From Limnephilus marmoratus (Eukaryota; Arthropoda; Insecta; Trichoptera; Limnephilidae), in assembly GCA_917880885.1 (NCBI GenBank), contig OU862933.1, positions 8,107,452-8,171,451 of the forward strand: 64,000 bases of DNA. Direction: 5' to 3'. Of this stretch, positions 21,618 to 33,100 are shown piece after piece; position 1 is the stretch's first letter; every line of letters begins with the position of its first letter. The notes under the pieces were generated by a model, which saw only the letters and a program-made list of their open reading frames with translations, searched no databases and was not told where the DNA came from. Both the position numbers and the translations under genes were made by a program.

Positions 21618-23561
21618 GGGCGATTCCACAATCGCGGGTGCAACATTTAGATGCATGTAAAGCTTCCTAATGATAAAATAAAAAACATTTTAAATTAAAT
21701 TATTCTTGTAAGAGCTACATTTTAACATGTTCACTTTGTATTCGTTTATAAGAATTTTATTGAAGTATTTAAATAGTCAGGAGGGAGGTTCAAAGTGCTA
21801 TCGCGGGTGGAACAAATTTGGACACACCTTTCCCGATCGTAAGACAAAAACACAAAAGTCTGTTAATTGTGAAATATTTATTATGATATGCATTTATATT
21901 TTGTTAGGTGTTAAACTAATCAACTACAAAATTTTAAAAAATATAGGGAAAAACAAATAAACAATGAATTATTCGCTTTTGAAGCAATTGCAGGTGCAAC
22001 CCGTCTAATTTAAGTGGATTTAAACATCAATAAAAACTAAAGAGAAACGAAATAAAAGATCAAACAATACTTTTGACTAATCAGTACACTTCTTTGTCAC
22101 TTATATTAATTATTTCTTTTCGAAAACGTCAATATTCGCCGAAAATTCCATGAACAAATTATTTCCATCAATCTTTTTTTCTGGCATTTTCAACTTCGGA
22201 AAAGTCTTCAAAATGCACTTCTGTTACATAATTTATGATTTTCACTAAATTATATTAATTATCTTAAATAATTAATATGGAGATTTTTTTACATTAGAGG
22301 AGGTTCTGAAAAAAATAATTCCCATCAGGGCCTATGTCATCTTTAGGGATGCTGTGTGGAGAGTCTGTGGTAATTTTGAGAGTTAAAGAGGCGTTGGAAC
22401 TTTGTAACTTATCTTATAAGGCTTCGTCGCCTGAATCTCTGTAAACATCAGAAATGCGCAATTTTGTTTTAGGTGACAAGAAGGATTTAATCTGATCTGA
22501 TACTGAAGGCACAGATACATCAGGACACAGAATTTCCTTTCGTATTTTGTAATTTGTAAGATGTTCCAAATCTTTATCGTCCCAATCACTTTCTGTTTCA
22601 GTGATGGTTTTTGGAGATTTCAAAACCAATATGCATTTGAGATGAGATAGTGAGGTTCGTCCTACGGAAATGCTATCGCCGAATTCAGATTGAATGAAAT
22701 GTTTTGATTGAATGCCTGGTATATTTCTCAGGCTTTCCCGTTTATAATCCAACATGACCCTTTAACTTCTTCTTTTCTTACTAATATGAATAAGGATTTT
22801 CTTTAAATTTTCACCTATTTTCTTTATATTTCCATGAAGCGGTCTCTTTCCTTCGTTCTTTTATCATTTTAACCCATGTTTCTGTAAAAAAGGGGAATAG
22901 GTATAATTACCAATCATACACAGTATACATATTATTATTCAAGACAATAAAATATACGATAAATGACAATGACACAATAAGGGTAGTTGTCAAAGAGTTG
23001 CACCCACGATCTGACACCACATCGCGGGTGCAACCAATTTGAGTCAACGTTTATTTCAATTCAGCTAACATTGTACTCTTAAAAACGATTGCTTTAAGTT
23101 TGCCTTTGATTTCTTCTTTCTTTTACAAAGTTTCAAAACGTTAGTACTTTATTTCTGTGAACAACACCAACTTTTATATCTTTTTGCATCTCGGGTGCAA
23201 CAAGCTAACAGTGACTTTTTGTAGTCAATGATGCTTAAAAAATAACAAAAATTACTTACATCTTTCGACACATAAATATAAATTAATATTGTCACTACAC
23301 GTTTAGCAGTAAAATATAACCTCAAACTATCGTTAACAGCTGTTTCGCACCAGTGTTGCACGGTGTGATTTTGCAGTTTATATATCGATTCTTCGAATGA
23401 TAATGTTTTCAAGTGTGCCAAAAATTTCAATATGAAGTAAAATCCAAAATTCTTTTTTTATTATTAAATATTGACTTTCTTCTTTGCACTGATATCATAA
23501 AAAGAAATAAATACTGCGATTTAAAAATTAATGTAGAGAATCGTCTATAGCGGAATCGCCC
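21618..23561. mobile_element. unclassified DNA transposon with 4-bp duplication
   Basis: TIRs are gggcgattcc and ggaatcgccc, flanked by cttt on both sides (21614-21617 and 23562-23565). It interrupts the LINE fragment 21068-21613/23566-23600, which proves the borders. The interior repeats the motif (t)cgcgggtgcaac at about 21633, 21797, 21990, 23028 (plus strand) and complements near 22992 and 23345. A 113-codon minus-strand frame (22414-22755) is unrecognised. A 4-bp duplication with a GRG-type terminus would fit the Sola group, but that is a guess. Confidence 0.7.
22414..22755 (-). CDS. unrecognised 113-codon frame inside DNA transposon
   Basis: ATG-initiated frame, hydrophilic, rich in S, D, E and K (for example TETESDWDDKDLEHLTNYK). 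No transmembrane segment, zinc ligand cluster or DDE-like motif is visible. It could be one exon of a transposase or a chance frame. A repeat A fragment lies just downstream. Confidence 0.3.
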   Translation of the reverse strand: MLDYKRESLRNIPGIQSKHFIQSEFGDSISVGRTSLSHLKCILVLKSPKTITETESDWDDKDLEHLTNYKIRKEILCPDVSVPSVSDQIKSFLSPKTKLRISDVYRDSGDEAL

Positions 23562-23565
23562 CTTT

Positions 23566-23602
23566 CCTGTGGGGAAGATTTAACCCGGACATAAAATCTG
23601 GT
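23566..23602 (+). mobile_element. displaced 3' tail of R4/Dong-like LINE copy 2
   Basis: Reads tcctgtggggaagatttaac and ccggacat, matching the tail of the other copy beyond its poly-T (gggggaaaatttaacccgga on the minus strand near 52070-52095). Confidence 0.6.
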
Positions 23603-23856
23603 GCGTAAAAAAAAAACATGTAAGTAATGGAAATTAAATTATTTGTTAAATTAAGGAAGATCGTTTCTAATCATCATTTCTAGTTGTAAGGATCCATTGT
23701 GATAAATGTTTTTTAAAGGTGGGCGGTTGGGTTTCGGTTTTTAAGTTCTAATAAGGATTACATATTTTAGGAGCTAGGTACCTATATGAAACGTCTTCGA
23801 GCTGACGTGGTATGTAGTTTAGGTACGTTGTAGTTTCGGTTGGTTATTGTTCTGGT

Positions 23857-24015
23857 CAAGGGCGGATTTAGGGGGGGGGGGGGCACGTGCCCCAGAAAGT
23901 ATTTTTTTGTACTGTGGAGATTCCATCACAGTACATAAAACTGTCTCTATCAAACATTTTTTTGCCCGTGCGCCCCTTGTGCCCCCCCCAGAAAAAAATC
24001 CTGGATCCGCCCTTG
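23857..24015. mobile_element. 159-bp hAT MITE
   Basis: Perfect 8-bp duplication gttctggt (23849-23856 and 24016-24023). TIRs caagggcggatttaggg and cctggatccgcccttg, G14 just inside the left end and C7 near the right. The same family is present at 53483-53772. Both short ORFs across it are chance frames. Confidence 0.9.
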
Positions 24016-24029
24016 GTTCTGGTGGTGTA

Positions 24030-25160
24030 ATTATGATGTAAGAGGGTTTTTTCTTATATTTGAACATGAAATGCGTTATGATACCTAAAAATTACCCAAT
24101 AAATAATCGAATAACCAAACGAAAATACCCGATCATGCTTCTATGACCTTGTTGTTGTTACAGGTTTATTTTTGAAGCAAGAAAACTCCATAATACTATT
24201 TTCCTAGTAGATTGTAGAATACTCGGTATCCAGAGCATGATTGGTTTATTTATGTCCAGAGCATAGAAGTCGACAGTTAATATATACTTAAGTTAGATTT
24301 AGCACTAATAAATTAGATAATTACTTCAATTATTATTATTAATGATATGAAAACTAATTCAAATTCACGCGTTATTGCCTAGTGTTTTACTCAGCCGACT
24401 TCTGCGCTCCGGTTACCGAGAACACAGAATTTCGTAGACAAAAACACCAACAAACCACATTTGATTTCGTTGAGTTACCTTCTCGGTCACCTGTGCTCCT
24501 GATAGATTCAGAGATGATTGTAATCAATTTTAGGCATTGTTGTTTTTCTAAGGGAATTTTCGATTTCGGTGAGTTATCTTCTCGGGCTCCTGGTAGAATC
24601 AAAAACAATTCAATTTTAGCGATTTCTCTCAGATCGAAATTGATCATCTATGTATGTAGGCCCTACATTGTAGGGCCGGCCCCGAGCGGCCCGGCGCGGC
24701 GCCTGGCGCTAGTAAAAACCTTAGGGCGCTGTATTCGATGTTACGCTGCGTATATATGTTTGCGAACATAAGCGCAAGCCGAGCCAAGAATAATGCGAGT
24801 TCTGTTCGCTCATATATTGACCCATAATCGACAGAACAGCGTAAACGACATTTTTGTCAAATGACGATTTTTAACGAAAACTGTTCACTGCTACCCAGTA
24901 CATCAGTGACAAAAATATTGCAGCTCTATCTTATATGCATGACACTTTTTTTAGTAGCTATAGCTTTCAGAGTAAGCGACTGTGGTCGGTTACGCTATTT
25001 TATGCTGTCGGTCAAGAATGTTTCAGTTTAGTCGGTTGGCGTCCATCTGGTGACTAGTGCAGATGTGTCAGCGGCTAGTAGCATCGGAAATTAAACGGAA
25101 ATTCTTAAGTGTTTTTAATTTATTCTTTTGTATTTGAATATTAGTATAAAAAGTATTGGT
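24030..25160. other. intergenic DNA
   Basis: No exon with splice support was found. 24664-24740 is a GC-rich fragment (ggcgctagtaaaaaccttag) whose reverse complement recurs at about 33950-33990, so it is a dispersed repeat. The 129-codon frame at 24382-24771 has no recognisable domain and runs into that repeat. Confidence 0.4.
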
Positions 25161-25164
25161 GCAA

Positions 25165-25700
25165 ATTATATCAATTTTTCCCAACTGTCTCGAGGCTCGA
25201 GACTATGGCGTCCCCAATTTTGGTATGTTGTGAGGCTGAAGGTAGTAGGGAGGGGAAGGGGATGTGGAAAATATAACTGGCTGTTCAGATCTAGTCACCA
25301 AACACGACTAAAGTCATTTCAAGTAATAACTATACACCAGCGCAAAATTACAAAAAATATATAATATTACTTTTTTATCCAAATACGGCACAAGAGGCCC
25401 AACTTCTCCCAACCATCTGGAGCCAGTGAGACTATGGCATCCCCAATTTTAGTATGTTGTGAGGCTAAAGTATGTTGTGAGGCTAAAGGTAGTGGGGAGG
25501 AGAAGGGGGTGTCGAAAATGTACCGGCTATTCAGATCTAGTCAACGTATTTAGCCGGATCTGAATAGCCAGGTACATTTTCTATATCTCCTTCCCCTCCC
25601 CACTACCTTCAGCCTCATAACATAGTTGAGCCTCATAAAATTGAGGAGGCCATAGTCTCACTGGCTCCAGACGGTTGGGAGAAGGTAAGCCTCTAGTATT
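25165..25700. repeat. foldback repeat
   Basis: 25400-25545 and 25550-25690 are inverted copies sharing ggagccagtgagactatggc, gtggggaggagaaggggg and ggctattcagatctagtc. A third, direct copy precedes them at 25165-25330. A partial copy is at about 60870-60975. No coding capacity. Confidence 0.65.
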
Positions 25701-26455
25701 GTATTCAGATAAAAAATGTTATACATACATATAGCAGTTTTTTGCTAAGCCGACTGCATGTATAAGTATGTCTTATTTTGTTATTGCAGCAAGCTTCTTC
25801 GGAGAGTCGAAATTATTGCTAGTAAAAATATTATTACGACTGATTTTCAATCAAGATGCCTGCAGATACAAGTATATCGACTTTGGTTATACGGCCGTGT
25901 ATCCTCTTTGCATACTTACTTGCAAATCATTGTAGTTAGTCAACTTTAGGATCAACTGTCATGGAACCATTTTATTTAGTTATTTGTTTACCTATCATGA
26001 TTGCGTGATAGATATTTCAAAAATAATTATGTACTCCAAACAGCGTATGCGACATTTCCTAGGATAAAAATCTGTCAGGGTCATAGGCAAAACAGCGTAA
26101 CCGCCACTATCTCAACAACTGAAGGCATTAAGATATTTGTATTATCAGCTTTACATAGGCAGCAACCAAAGATTAACAATCCTAATTAACCAAAATCATC
26201 TTCAATGAAGAAAGTTAATTAAAAACAAAAAAAATATGTTTCAATCACATGTCGCTACTGTTCCCGATGGTTTTGTTTCATGTATTAACATGCTGTTAGA
26301 ACGAGATGCGACACTTACCAAATGACCGCTAGGCTATAAACCCGCCACTCTCCTAACTAGTCAGTTGCGACGTGTGATGAAAAAATATTTTTAATGTTTT
26401 TATTAGAAAAAAATGTCATTGTACAGCAAAATGACACACATATGCTGTTACATCC

Positions 26456-26565
26456 AGTGGCGTAGCGGCCCGCCCCGTTTTTATGAATTCGAAATTTGTG
26501 TTTGTCAACTTTAATGGGGGGGGGGGGGGGTGACACCATGTTACCCACCCCGGGTGCCGCCCATG
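26456..26565. mobile_element. hAT-like end fragment
   Basis: Starts cagtggcgtagcgg like the element at 10826, then G15 and ggtgacacc, and ends ccgggtgccgccc. No duplication could be matched, so only a fragment is claimed. Confidence 0.5.
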
Positions 26566-26671
26566 TTTCTAGACATTTTGACCTTAACTACCTACCTAAC
26601 CATGATCATGATAGAAATTTCATAATGATGTAATTTTAATAATTTTTATTACGAATCAGTTTACCCTAACA

Positions 26672-27016
26672 ATTTGGGAGGTGGGAATGGGTACCGCTGC
26701 CCCGGGAACCCGGTTTATTTGATAACCAACACCTCTGCCATTGGTCACCCCAAGTGGTTCGCTACGTTTGGTGATTTAGCAGGGGTGCCCGGGTTCATGG
26801 GGTGAGGTTTGTTTAGGTCTTGGAGGCGGATGACCAAGACACACTGAACCCCAGATTCCTACCCACCCTTTAAACCCTTTTCCTTCCCAGAACTCCCCTC
26901 TCCTTCCTTTACTTAAAAAAACCCCTTTACACAGCATCCCCAAAGATGACATAGGCCCTGAGGAAAATTATTTTCCTCAGGGCCTCCTGTGTGGAGCTCA
27001 TGTAAAAAAAAAAAAA
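26672..27016 (+). repeat. dispersed repeat A, full copy with A-tail
   Basis: Begins gggaggtgggaatgggtacc, ends with the hairpin ggccctgaggaaaattattt plus tcctcagggcc, then ctcctgtgtggagctcatgt and A12. It abuts the LINE at 27020, so the two may be serial insertions. Confidence 0.7.
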
Positions 27017-27019
27017 CCA

Positions 27020-28155
27020 CCTATTTATAGATAGAACACTGAGAAAACTAAATATGTCACATCAAGCATAAATATAACAGGTCAACCTCATGATGACGCC
27101 TCTATTAGAATACACACATGTTTAAATTCCGATGAATCTTGTCAGTGTCCCTACATTGAGCGCACTACATATATGAAGTATCTCGGCCTCACAATTGATC
27201 CATAACTCAAATGGAATATTCACACTCAAATAATTGCAAACAAAATAAGAAAAACCATGCACTTTTTCAGAACGATACGAAACTTTCTCGACTTACAACA
27301 CTTGAAAATGATTTATTTTGCAGTCTGTCAATCTATTATTGAGTATGGTATCATAGCATGGGGAGGCGGTACTGCATCAGCACTAGACCCGATCATAAAG
27401 GCACAGAAAACTATTATAAAATTAATTCTTAGACTACCTCTAATTACAGACTCGAACTTAATCTTCAATATTATGAATGTGTTTGACGTTCGGCAGATAT
27501 ATGCAAAAACAATCCTCACTCATCTTTATACAAATATACACAAATACTATGAAAAAAGATTAAATATTCGCTGTACTCGAAACAATAACAAAGATTTACT
27601 ACAAATTCCCATAACTCATACTACTTTTGGTCAACGAAGCTTCAGATACCTTGCAACAAGACTTTACAACATTCTTCCAATTAGTATAAAAAAATGTGAT
27701 TCACAAAAAAATTTCAAAAAAAACATAAAAATTTGGATAAAAAATAATGATAGAGCATTTACCGGTGCACTCACCCAAATTCGAAATTAGTATTGAACCA
27801 ATGCTGTTATTATTGTACCAATATTATTGTTATTATTAATGCAACCATTGTATTGCGTGATTTTATTCTAATATAAGTGTAGGTATGTTCACAGTATAAT
27901 AAATTGACGTAAAATTACTGCCTCAACACAGGCTAGCCTAGTGAGGCAGGTTACGAGAAACCTAAATTTATAATTATAAATCTCTATTGTTTAAGTACCT
28001 ACTGTATATATGTATTTTGTTTTCTGTTATTAACTTTTGTCATTATCCAACTTCTAAACTCTACTTTTACTGTACTTATGATGTACTTTTTGTTTTTGTA
28101 GTTATAAATCTTAATTTTTTTTGTTCAATAAAGATATATTATTATTATTATTATT
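27020..28155 (+). mobile_element. 5'-truncated Jockey/CR1-like LINE with 3' UTR
   Basis: Only the RT thumb and C-terminal region remain. The 3' UTR has the hairpin gcctcaacacaggctagcct followed by agtgaggcagg (27922-27953) and ends in (att)n at 28138-28154. The 3' organisation matches the LINE at 895-2700, of which this is a relative or older copy. Confidence 0.8.
27257..27790 (+). pseudogene. LINE RT C-terminal region
   Basis: 177 codons covering the post-catalytic part: FRTIRNFLDLQHLKMIYFAV, IEYGIIAWGG and FGQRSFRYLATRLYNILP. Further RT sequence (TYMKYLGLTIDP) lies upstream at about 27165-27205 before a stop. The FADD catalytic block is missing. Corresponding blocks in the 1205-2698 copy are YGIISWGSAT and YGQRSFKFNATKLFNSLP, confirming the relationship. 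Confidence 0.8.
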
Positions 28156-28482
28156 CTGATAAAACTTCATTACTGATCATGAGGAAATTCATAAATAATA
28201 TATTACTTAACTTTTTTCATAAAAAGTCATATTAAAATGGAATTCCAGTATGAATTCTGTTATAAACATTAAAAAACGATCGCATTGCCCATTGCATGTC
28301 CCTCTCAACCTCACCTAATCCAATATATTATTCCTCCGAGAATCCAACACCTATACTCTTTTTTTTATTGTTCAATATCTCTTAGGTAGTTTTCTGTTGG
28401 GTTGGGTCAAGTTAAGAGGGACATCAACCTTCGATGGAGAGCATGTCGACACAGATTTATTTTCGATTGAATTTTCTGACCT

Positions 28483-28587
28483 TGTACCTATGTGTGGATC
28501 ACACAGACCGAGTAGATGGGCGAGACAGTGCTCTGGGCCGAGGGCTTGGTATGTGTATACACATCACCGAGTAAAAGGGCACTCAGA
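28483..28587 (+). repeat. left copy of 105-bp direct duplication
   Basis: From tgtacctatgtgtggatcac to aaaagggcactcaga. It differs from the right copy (29687-29791) at only two positions. It directly abuts the RTE-type LINE and appears to be a very long target-site duplication. Confidence 0.85.
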
Positions 28588-29662
28588 TTTTAAGGCTGCC
28601 TATGACACGGTAAATAGAGAAAGACTGTACAGAGCCTTGGATGAATTTAATATCCCAAGAAAACTGGTAAACTTAGTAAGGCTCACAATGTCTAATGTTG
28701 AGTGCCGAGTCAGAATACAACAGGATCTGTCAGACACCCTAAAGACCTTCAATGGACTAAGACAAGGAGATGCACTTGCCTGCATTTTATTCAATTTAGC
28801 GCTGGAAAAGGCCATCCGAAATGCAGGTATACAAACCACAGGCCATATCTTTAACAAGTCTGTTCAGCTCCTTGCTTATGCTGACGATATAGATATCATC
28901 GCATGCTCAGAATATGAACTAAAATCGGCGTTTAAAAGCTTAGCTACGTCGGCAAGGAACATGGGATTGGTCATCAACGAGGGGAAGACAAAATATATGC
29001 CCGTACATGGATGCCAGAAACCACCAAGTATACAGATAGATAATTATACATTTGAAACTTTCAACGAGTTTGTATATCTCGGTACTATGGTGACAAATGA
29101 CAACAATGTATCCAGCGAAATCAAAAGAAGAATAGTAGCTGCAAATCGATACTACTTTGGACTACAGAAGCATATGAAATCTCGCCACCTTACCAGAAGA
29201 ACTAAAGTCCTGCTTTACAAGACCCTTATACGACCTGTTCTTATGTACGGTTCGGAATGCTGGACAATCAGTAAGGGTGATGAAGGAGCCCTAGAAAGTT
29301 TTGAAAGGAAGGTGCTGCGAAGGATTTACGGCCCAGTCTGTGATAATGGAGAATGGCGTATCAGATACAACCAGGAGCTATACGATCTTTACGAGGACCC
29401 TAATATCTCCAAGGAAATCAAAACTGGAAGACTCAGGTGGGCTGGACATATCCAGAGAATGAGCGAAGGAGATATTCCAAAGCGAATTATGGATGGTGCA
29501 CCTGGGGGTCGGAGAAGAGTTGGAAGACCAAAGCTTCGATGGCTGGATAGAGTGGTGAAGGATGCAAGCACCATCGGCATCCGAAACTGGCGCAACGCAG
29601 CACAACACCGACAGTCATGGAGGCAGGCTCTGCTGGAGGCCAAGACCCGACCTGGGTTGTAG
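28587..29662 (+). pseudogene. RTE reverse transcriptase fragment
   Basis: About 358 codons without a stop. Blocks: DFKAAYDTVNRERLYRAL, GLRQGDALACILFNLALEKA, LLAYADDIDII (catalytic YADD), LVINEGKTKYM, YLGTMVTND, LLYKTLIRPVLMYGSECW and RRVGRPKLRWLDRV. An in-frame ATG further upstream (28397) lies in host and duplication sequence, so the first 60-odd residues of that longer frame are not LINE protein. No endonuclease domain remains. Confidence 0.85.
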
Positions 29663-29686
29663 AGCCACAGATGATGATGATGATGA
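28588..29686 (+). mobile_element. 5'-truncated RTE-type LINE
   Basis: RT frame continuing to TAG at 29660-29662, short 3' UTR and a (gat/tga)n tail at 29671-29687. RTE elements characteristically end in short microsatellites. The 5' cut is inside the RT domain at the DFKAAYDTV block. The 105-bp direct repeats flank both ends. Confidence 0.85.
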
Positions 29687-29791
29687 TGTACCTATGCGTG
29701 GATCACACAGACCGAGTAGATGGGCGAGACAGTGCTCTGGGCCGAGGGCTTGGTACGTGTATACACATCACCGAGTAAAAGGGCACTCAGA
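29687..29791 (+). repeat. right copy of 105-bp direct duplication
   Basis: Begins tgtacctatgcgtggatcac immediately after the LINE microsatellite tail and ends aaaagggcactcaga. See the left copy at 28483. Confidence 0.85.
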
Positions 29792-30110
29792 CCCTGTTCT
29801 ACTTACTAGGCCGAGTGCCTACCCCCGCACTGACTCACTTGCCCACTCGGCGCATATAAACATTCACTCGCTGCGTACTCGCCACTTTCACGTCACTCGC
29901 ATCACGCTACTGTTTCCCGCGATTGACTGACGAACTCGGTGCCAAATTGAAAATTACGTGTAAACACCTACTCGTCCATCTAACTGTCTCGGCCTAGTAT
30001 CATTTTACTGTCTCGCCAATCTACTCGGTGCATGTGATCCAGGCTTTAGTCAGATACTTACCAATATTTTCACTTCACATAAATTTTTATTTAACTAAAT
30101 TGATTTCCAG

Positions 30111-33100
30111 TCCATCACCACCGCATCACGAACGCCATGCAGACAGTCATGTGGCACAAGCGAAGGGTCCTCACCATTGTGGTCATCAGTATTGCCGCCT
30201 TCATACTGTTGAGGAGCAAGAGCTACGACTGCAGCGATGAGCGGGTGTTGCCAGATGTCAAGGCTGAGAGGGTGTGGGAGTTTTTAGCTGACTTCAGCAA
30301 CACCAAGAAGTATTTAATACCTCACATGTAAGTAATCTCATGTTCTTCTCCTTGTCCTATTCGGGTCGGGGACCTACTCGATAAGTTGCCACCAACCATT
30401 GACAGGCCCTATCCTGCGCTACTTCATAGTATGCACAGCATCCCCTCATGCATCCTCTGGAATTGCTTCTTCTCACTTGTAAAAACTAAATAATTATAAT
30501 TACTATGTAAATACTATATAATTCCTGTCCAAGGAGAAAAAGTCTAACAAGTTCATGTTTTCTACCAGAATCATCAAGTAGCTTTCCCATTTTTGATCAA
30601 TGATATTAGCCACATCTTACAACATGATGCCTATTCATGCGATTAGTGTGTAAAAGACTACTTCTCATTCATTCTGTTAACCATCAATCTGCACTTCAGC
30701 AAAACTTCACTACTTATACCACGGGCGTAGCCAGGTTTTAGTTTCGGGGGGGGGGGTTCAAGAAAATAAAACTATTGAAAGTGCATGCAATAACCTTTAC
30801 ATACCACCACCTTGGCAAATTCAAAAACTCGTGTCGGGGGGGGGGGCGGGGGGGGGAGGGGGGGGGGGGGGGGGGTATTGTCGGACTTTTGTGTTGAAAA
30901 CTTTTATTTTCTATGTGCATTGGTTACTTAATTTATTTTTAAAATTAAAGTAACAAATGTATATAGAAAATAAAACTTTTCAAAACAAAATACATAATAA
31001 ACGTTAGTTGTACATGTTATATTTTAAGCAGTCAAATTATTCAAATAATCACATTTATGCAAGTATGTATTCACCTGACTTTAACACTAATCCTGTTATA
31101 TGTTTATTAAACACTTTTTGCTAAGTGAAATAATAATTTCAAAGTACGTATATACTTACCACTGATTAGAAACGGAATTCCAAATAAAAATCACTTTGCA
31201 AAATAAAAATCAACCGCAATCACCGAAAAAACGAAACTAGCAAGTTAATTTTCTTCTTTTCTTTCAGTGGTCCCTATTTATCTTTTTAGATACATAATAT
31301 CATTAATCATTGTTAAAATTAACATTCTCTTAACTCTCCTTATTTTAATATTATTGATGTTGATATCTTAACTTTTCGGGGGGGGGGGTTTGAACCCCCG
31401 CCCCCCTGGCTACGCCCGTGACTTATACTTCACTTGTCAGCAAAATTGTTGATATTTTTTAAAGTTTGATGATTTAAAAACATAAGTACTTACCTCTAGT
31501 GGGGAAGAGAATGCTTAACTTTTTATAACCTTTACGGCCGTTGTTCCCAACTTTTCGATCAACCAATCTGAGTCTGCAATCAGCCAAGCGATTTGTAAGT
31601 ATTTTAAAAGTAACGCTCAATTTGCGTTGTTCCCAAGTATTGTATCGTTGATTATCTTAAGTGACCCCGCCCAGTTTCATAGACAATAAAATGGCACCAA
31701 AGTAAAAACTTTCGATGTTAAATTAGTATTAAAGAGTTAATTATTGTATTTATTATTAACACACATAATTTATTTTAAATACTGTCATTCATAAACCGGC
31801 ATTTTATATTTTTTAAACGTACGTATAAAACATATTAAAAATAAAGTGTCAGCTCGACCTTTGCTGCCATCGCGTCGGTACCTCGTGGCGTTGGCGCCAC
31901 TCTGTTGACACTTTTTATAACTTTGCTTTGCTGAGACAAGCATCCAGTAGTCCGACTTCCTTAGATTGAGCGATTCTTAAGCAATGCTTGTGTTGGAAAG
32001 AGCGTAGTTGTGCATTTGAGCAGTGTTGAGCCTTAGTTTCGGCTCAGCAGTTGATTAGTAGGATTGGGAACAGCGGCGGTTAATGTCACACAGGATACAA
32101 TGCCCCCACATTTTCCCCAAATAGTTCTTTCCCCCTCAGAAGTTGAATAAGATCCTGATTATCCATCTTTATGTTGTGTTGCTGTGAAAATATCACAGCA
32201 TTTTGTTTTCTTTTCTTGCTCATAAATCAATTTTATTTTCAGGCGCAATTTTACGATAAGTGCGGAAAGTGGTAACTATGATCACTGGAAATACTCAGTT
32301 ACTTACGAGGAACCCCTCCCCTTATGGCCGTACCTGGAAAGTTTTGGAGTCGGCCATTATTCTATCAGAACAGAAGGAGAGAAGTACATAATATCTTCAG
32401 AACACAATGCTTGCTTCTTCCATGGCCTGGCGTGCTGTGAGTATTAATGGATTCTATTTTGGGATTGTGTTAACAGTAGTAAACAGGACAGTGGATCAAA
32501 AGAAAGTTAATGGAGATTGTGTACTGTCTTCTGAGTTATTTTTCCATTTAACCATTATCGATTTGCACATCCGACATCGATCGTTAGGAAAGTCAATATG
32601 AAATTACACAAAGAATTCTAACATACTAATTCAACGATTGTTACTAACATTACATTGTTTAAGTAAGAATTATACTTTAGAGAACTTAATATTGAATGCG
32701 CCAATTCTAATGCAAAGTTACCAATTTACACATTTGACATTGATCATTGGGAAAGTCAATAAGGAATTAAACGAAGACTACTATCTACTAACAATCAAAT
32801 TCAATGACTTTCACTTACATAACATTTTTTTAGGATGGATTCAAAATTTTTCTAAAATCACCGCTAGGCAGGCAGTCTCACTCAAGGACTAAATAAAATC
32901 ATTACACCCATTTATATTTAATTAAAAAACCAGGCATATGAAAGGATTTAGACTTCATAAATTAAACATTATATTCTGGCCACCGAAATATTGACTATGA
33001 AATCAGGAGTAGCAGTTTATTTCATAGTCAAAATAATAGAATACTGGCAGTTAAAAACCCACTCTGCAGGTTTTTGTTGCCAGGCCCTGTGGGCAGCTTT

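Noticed and set aside
24382..24771. 129-codon frame as a gene
   Set aside because: No domain, no splice support, an overlapping frame on the other strand, and its end lies in a dispersed repeat.
28397..28586. N-terminal extension of the RTE reverse transcriptase frame
   Set aside because: This part is host DNA plus the 105-bp duplication; the reading frame fused by chance to the truncated LINE.
32638..32892. 84-codon frame in the START-like gene intron as an alternative exon
   Set aside because: Low-complexity AT-rich sequence with no matching splice phase; exon 2 joins exon 3 directly in phase.
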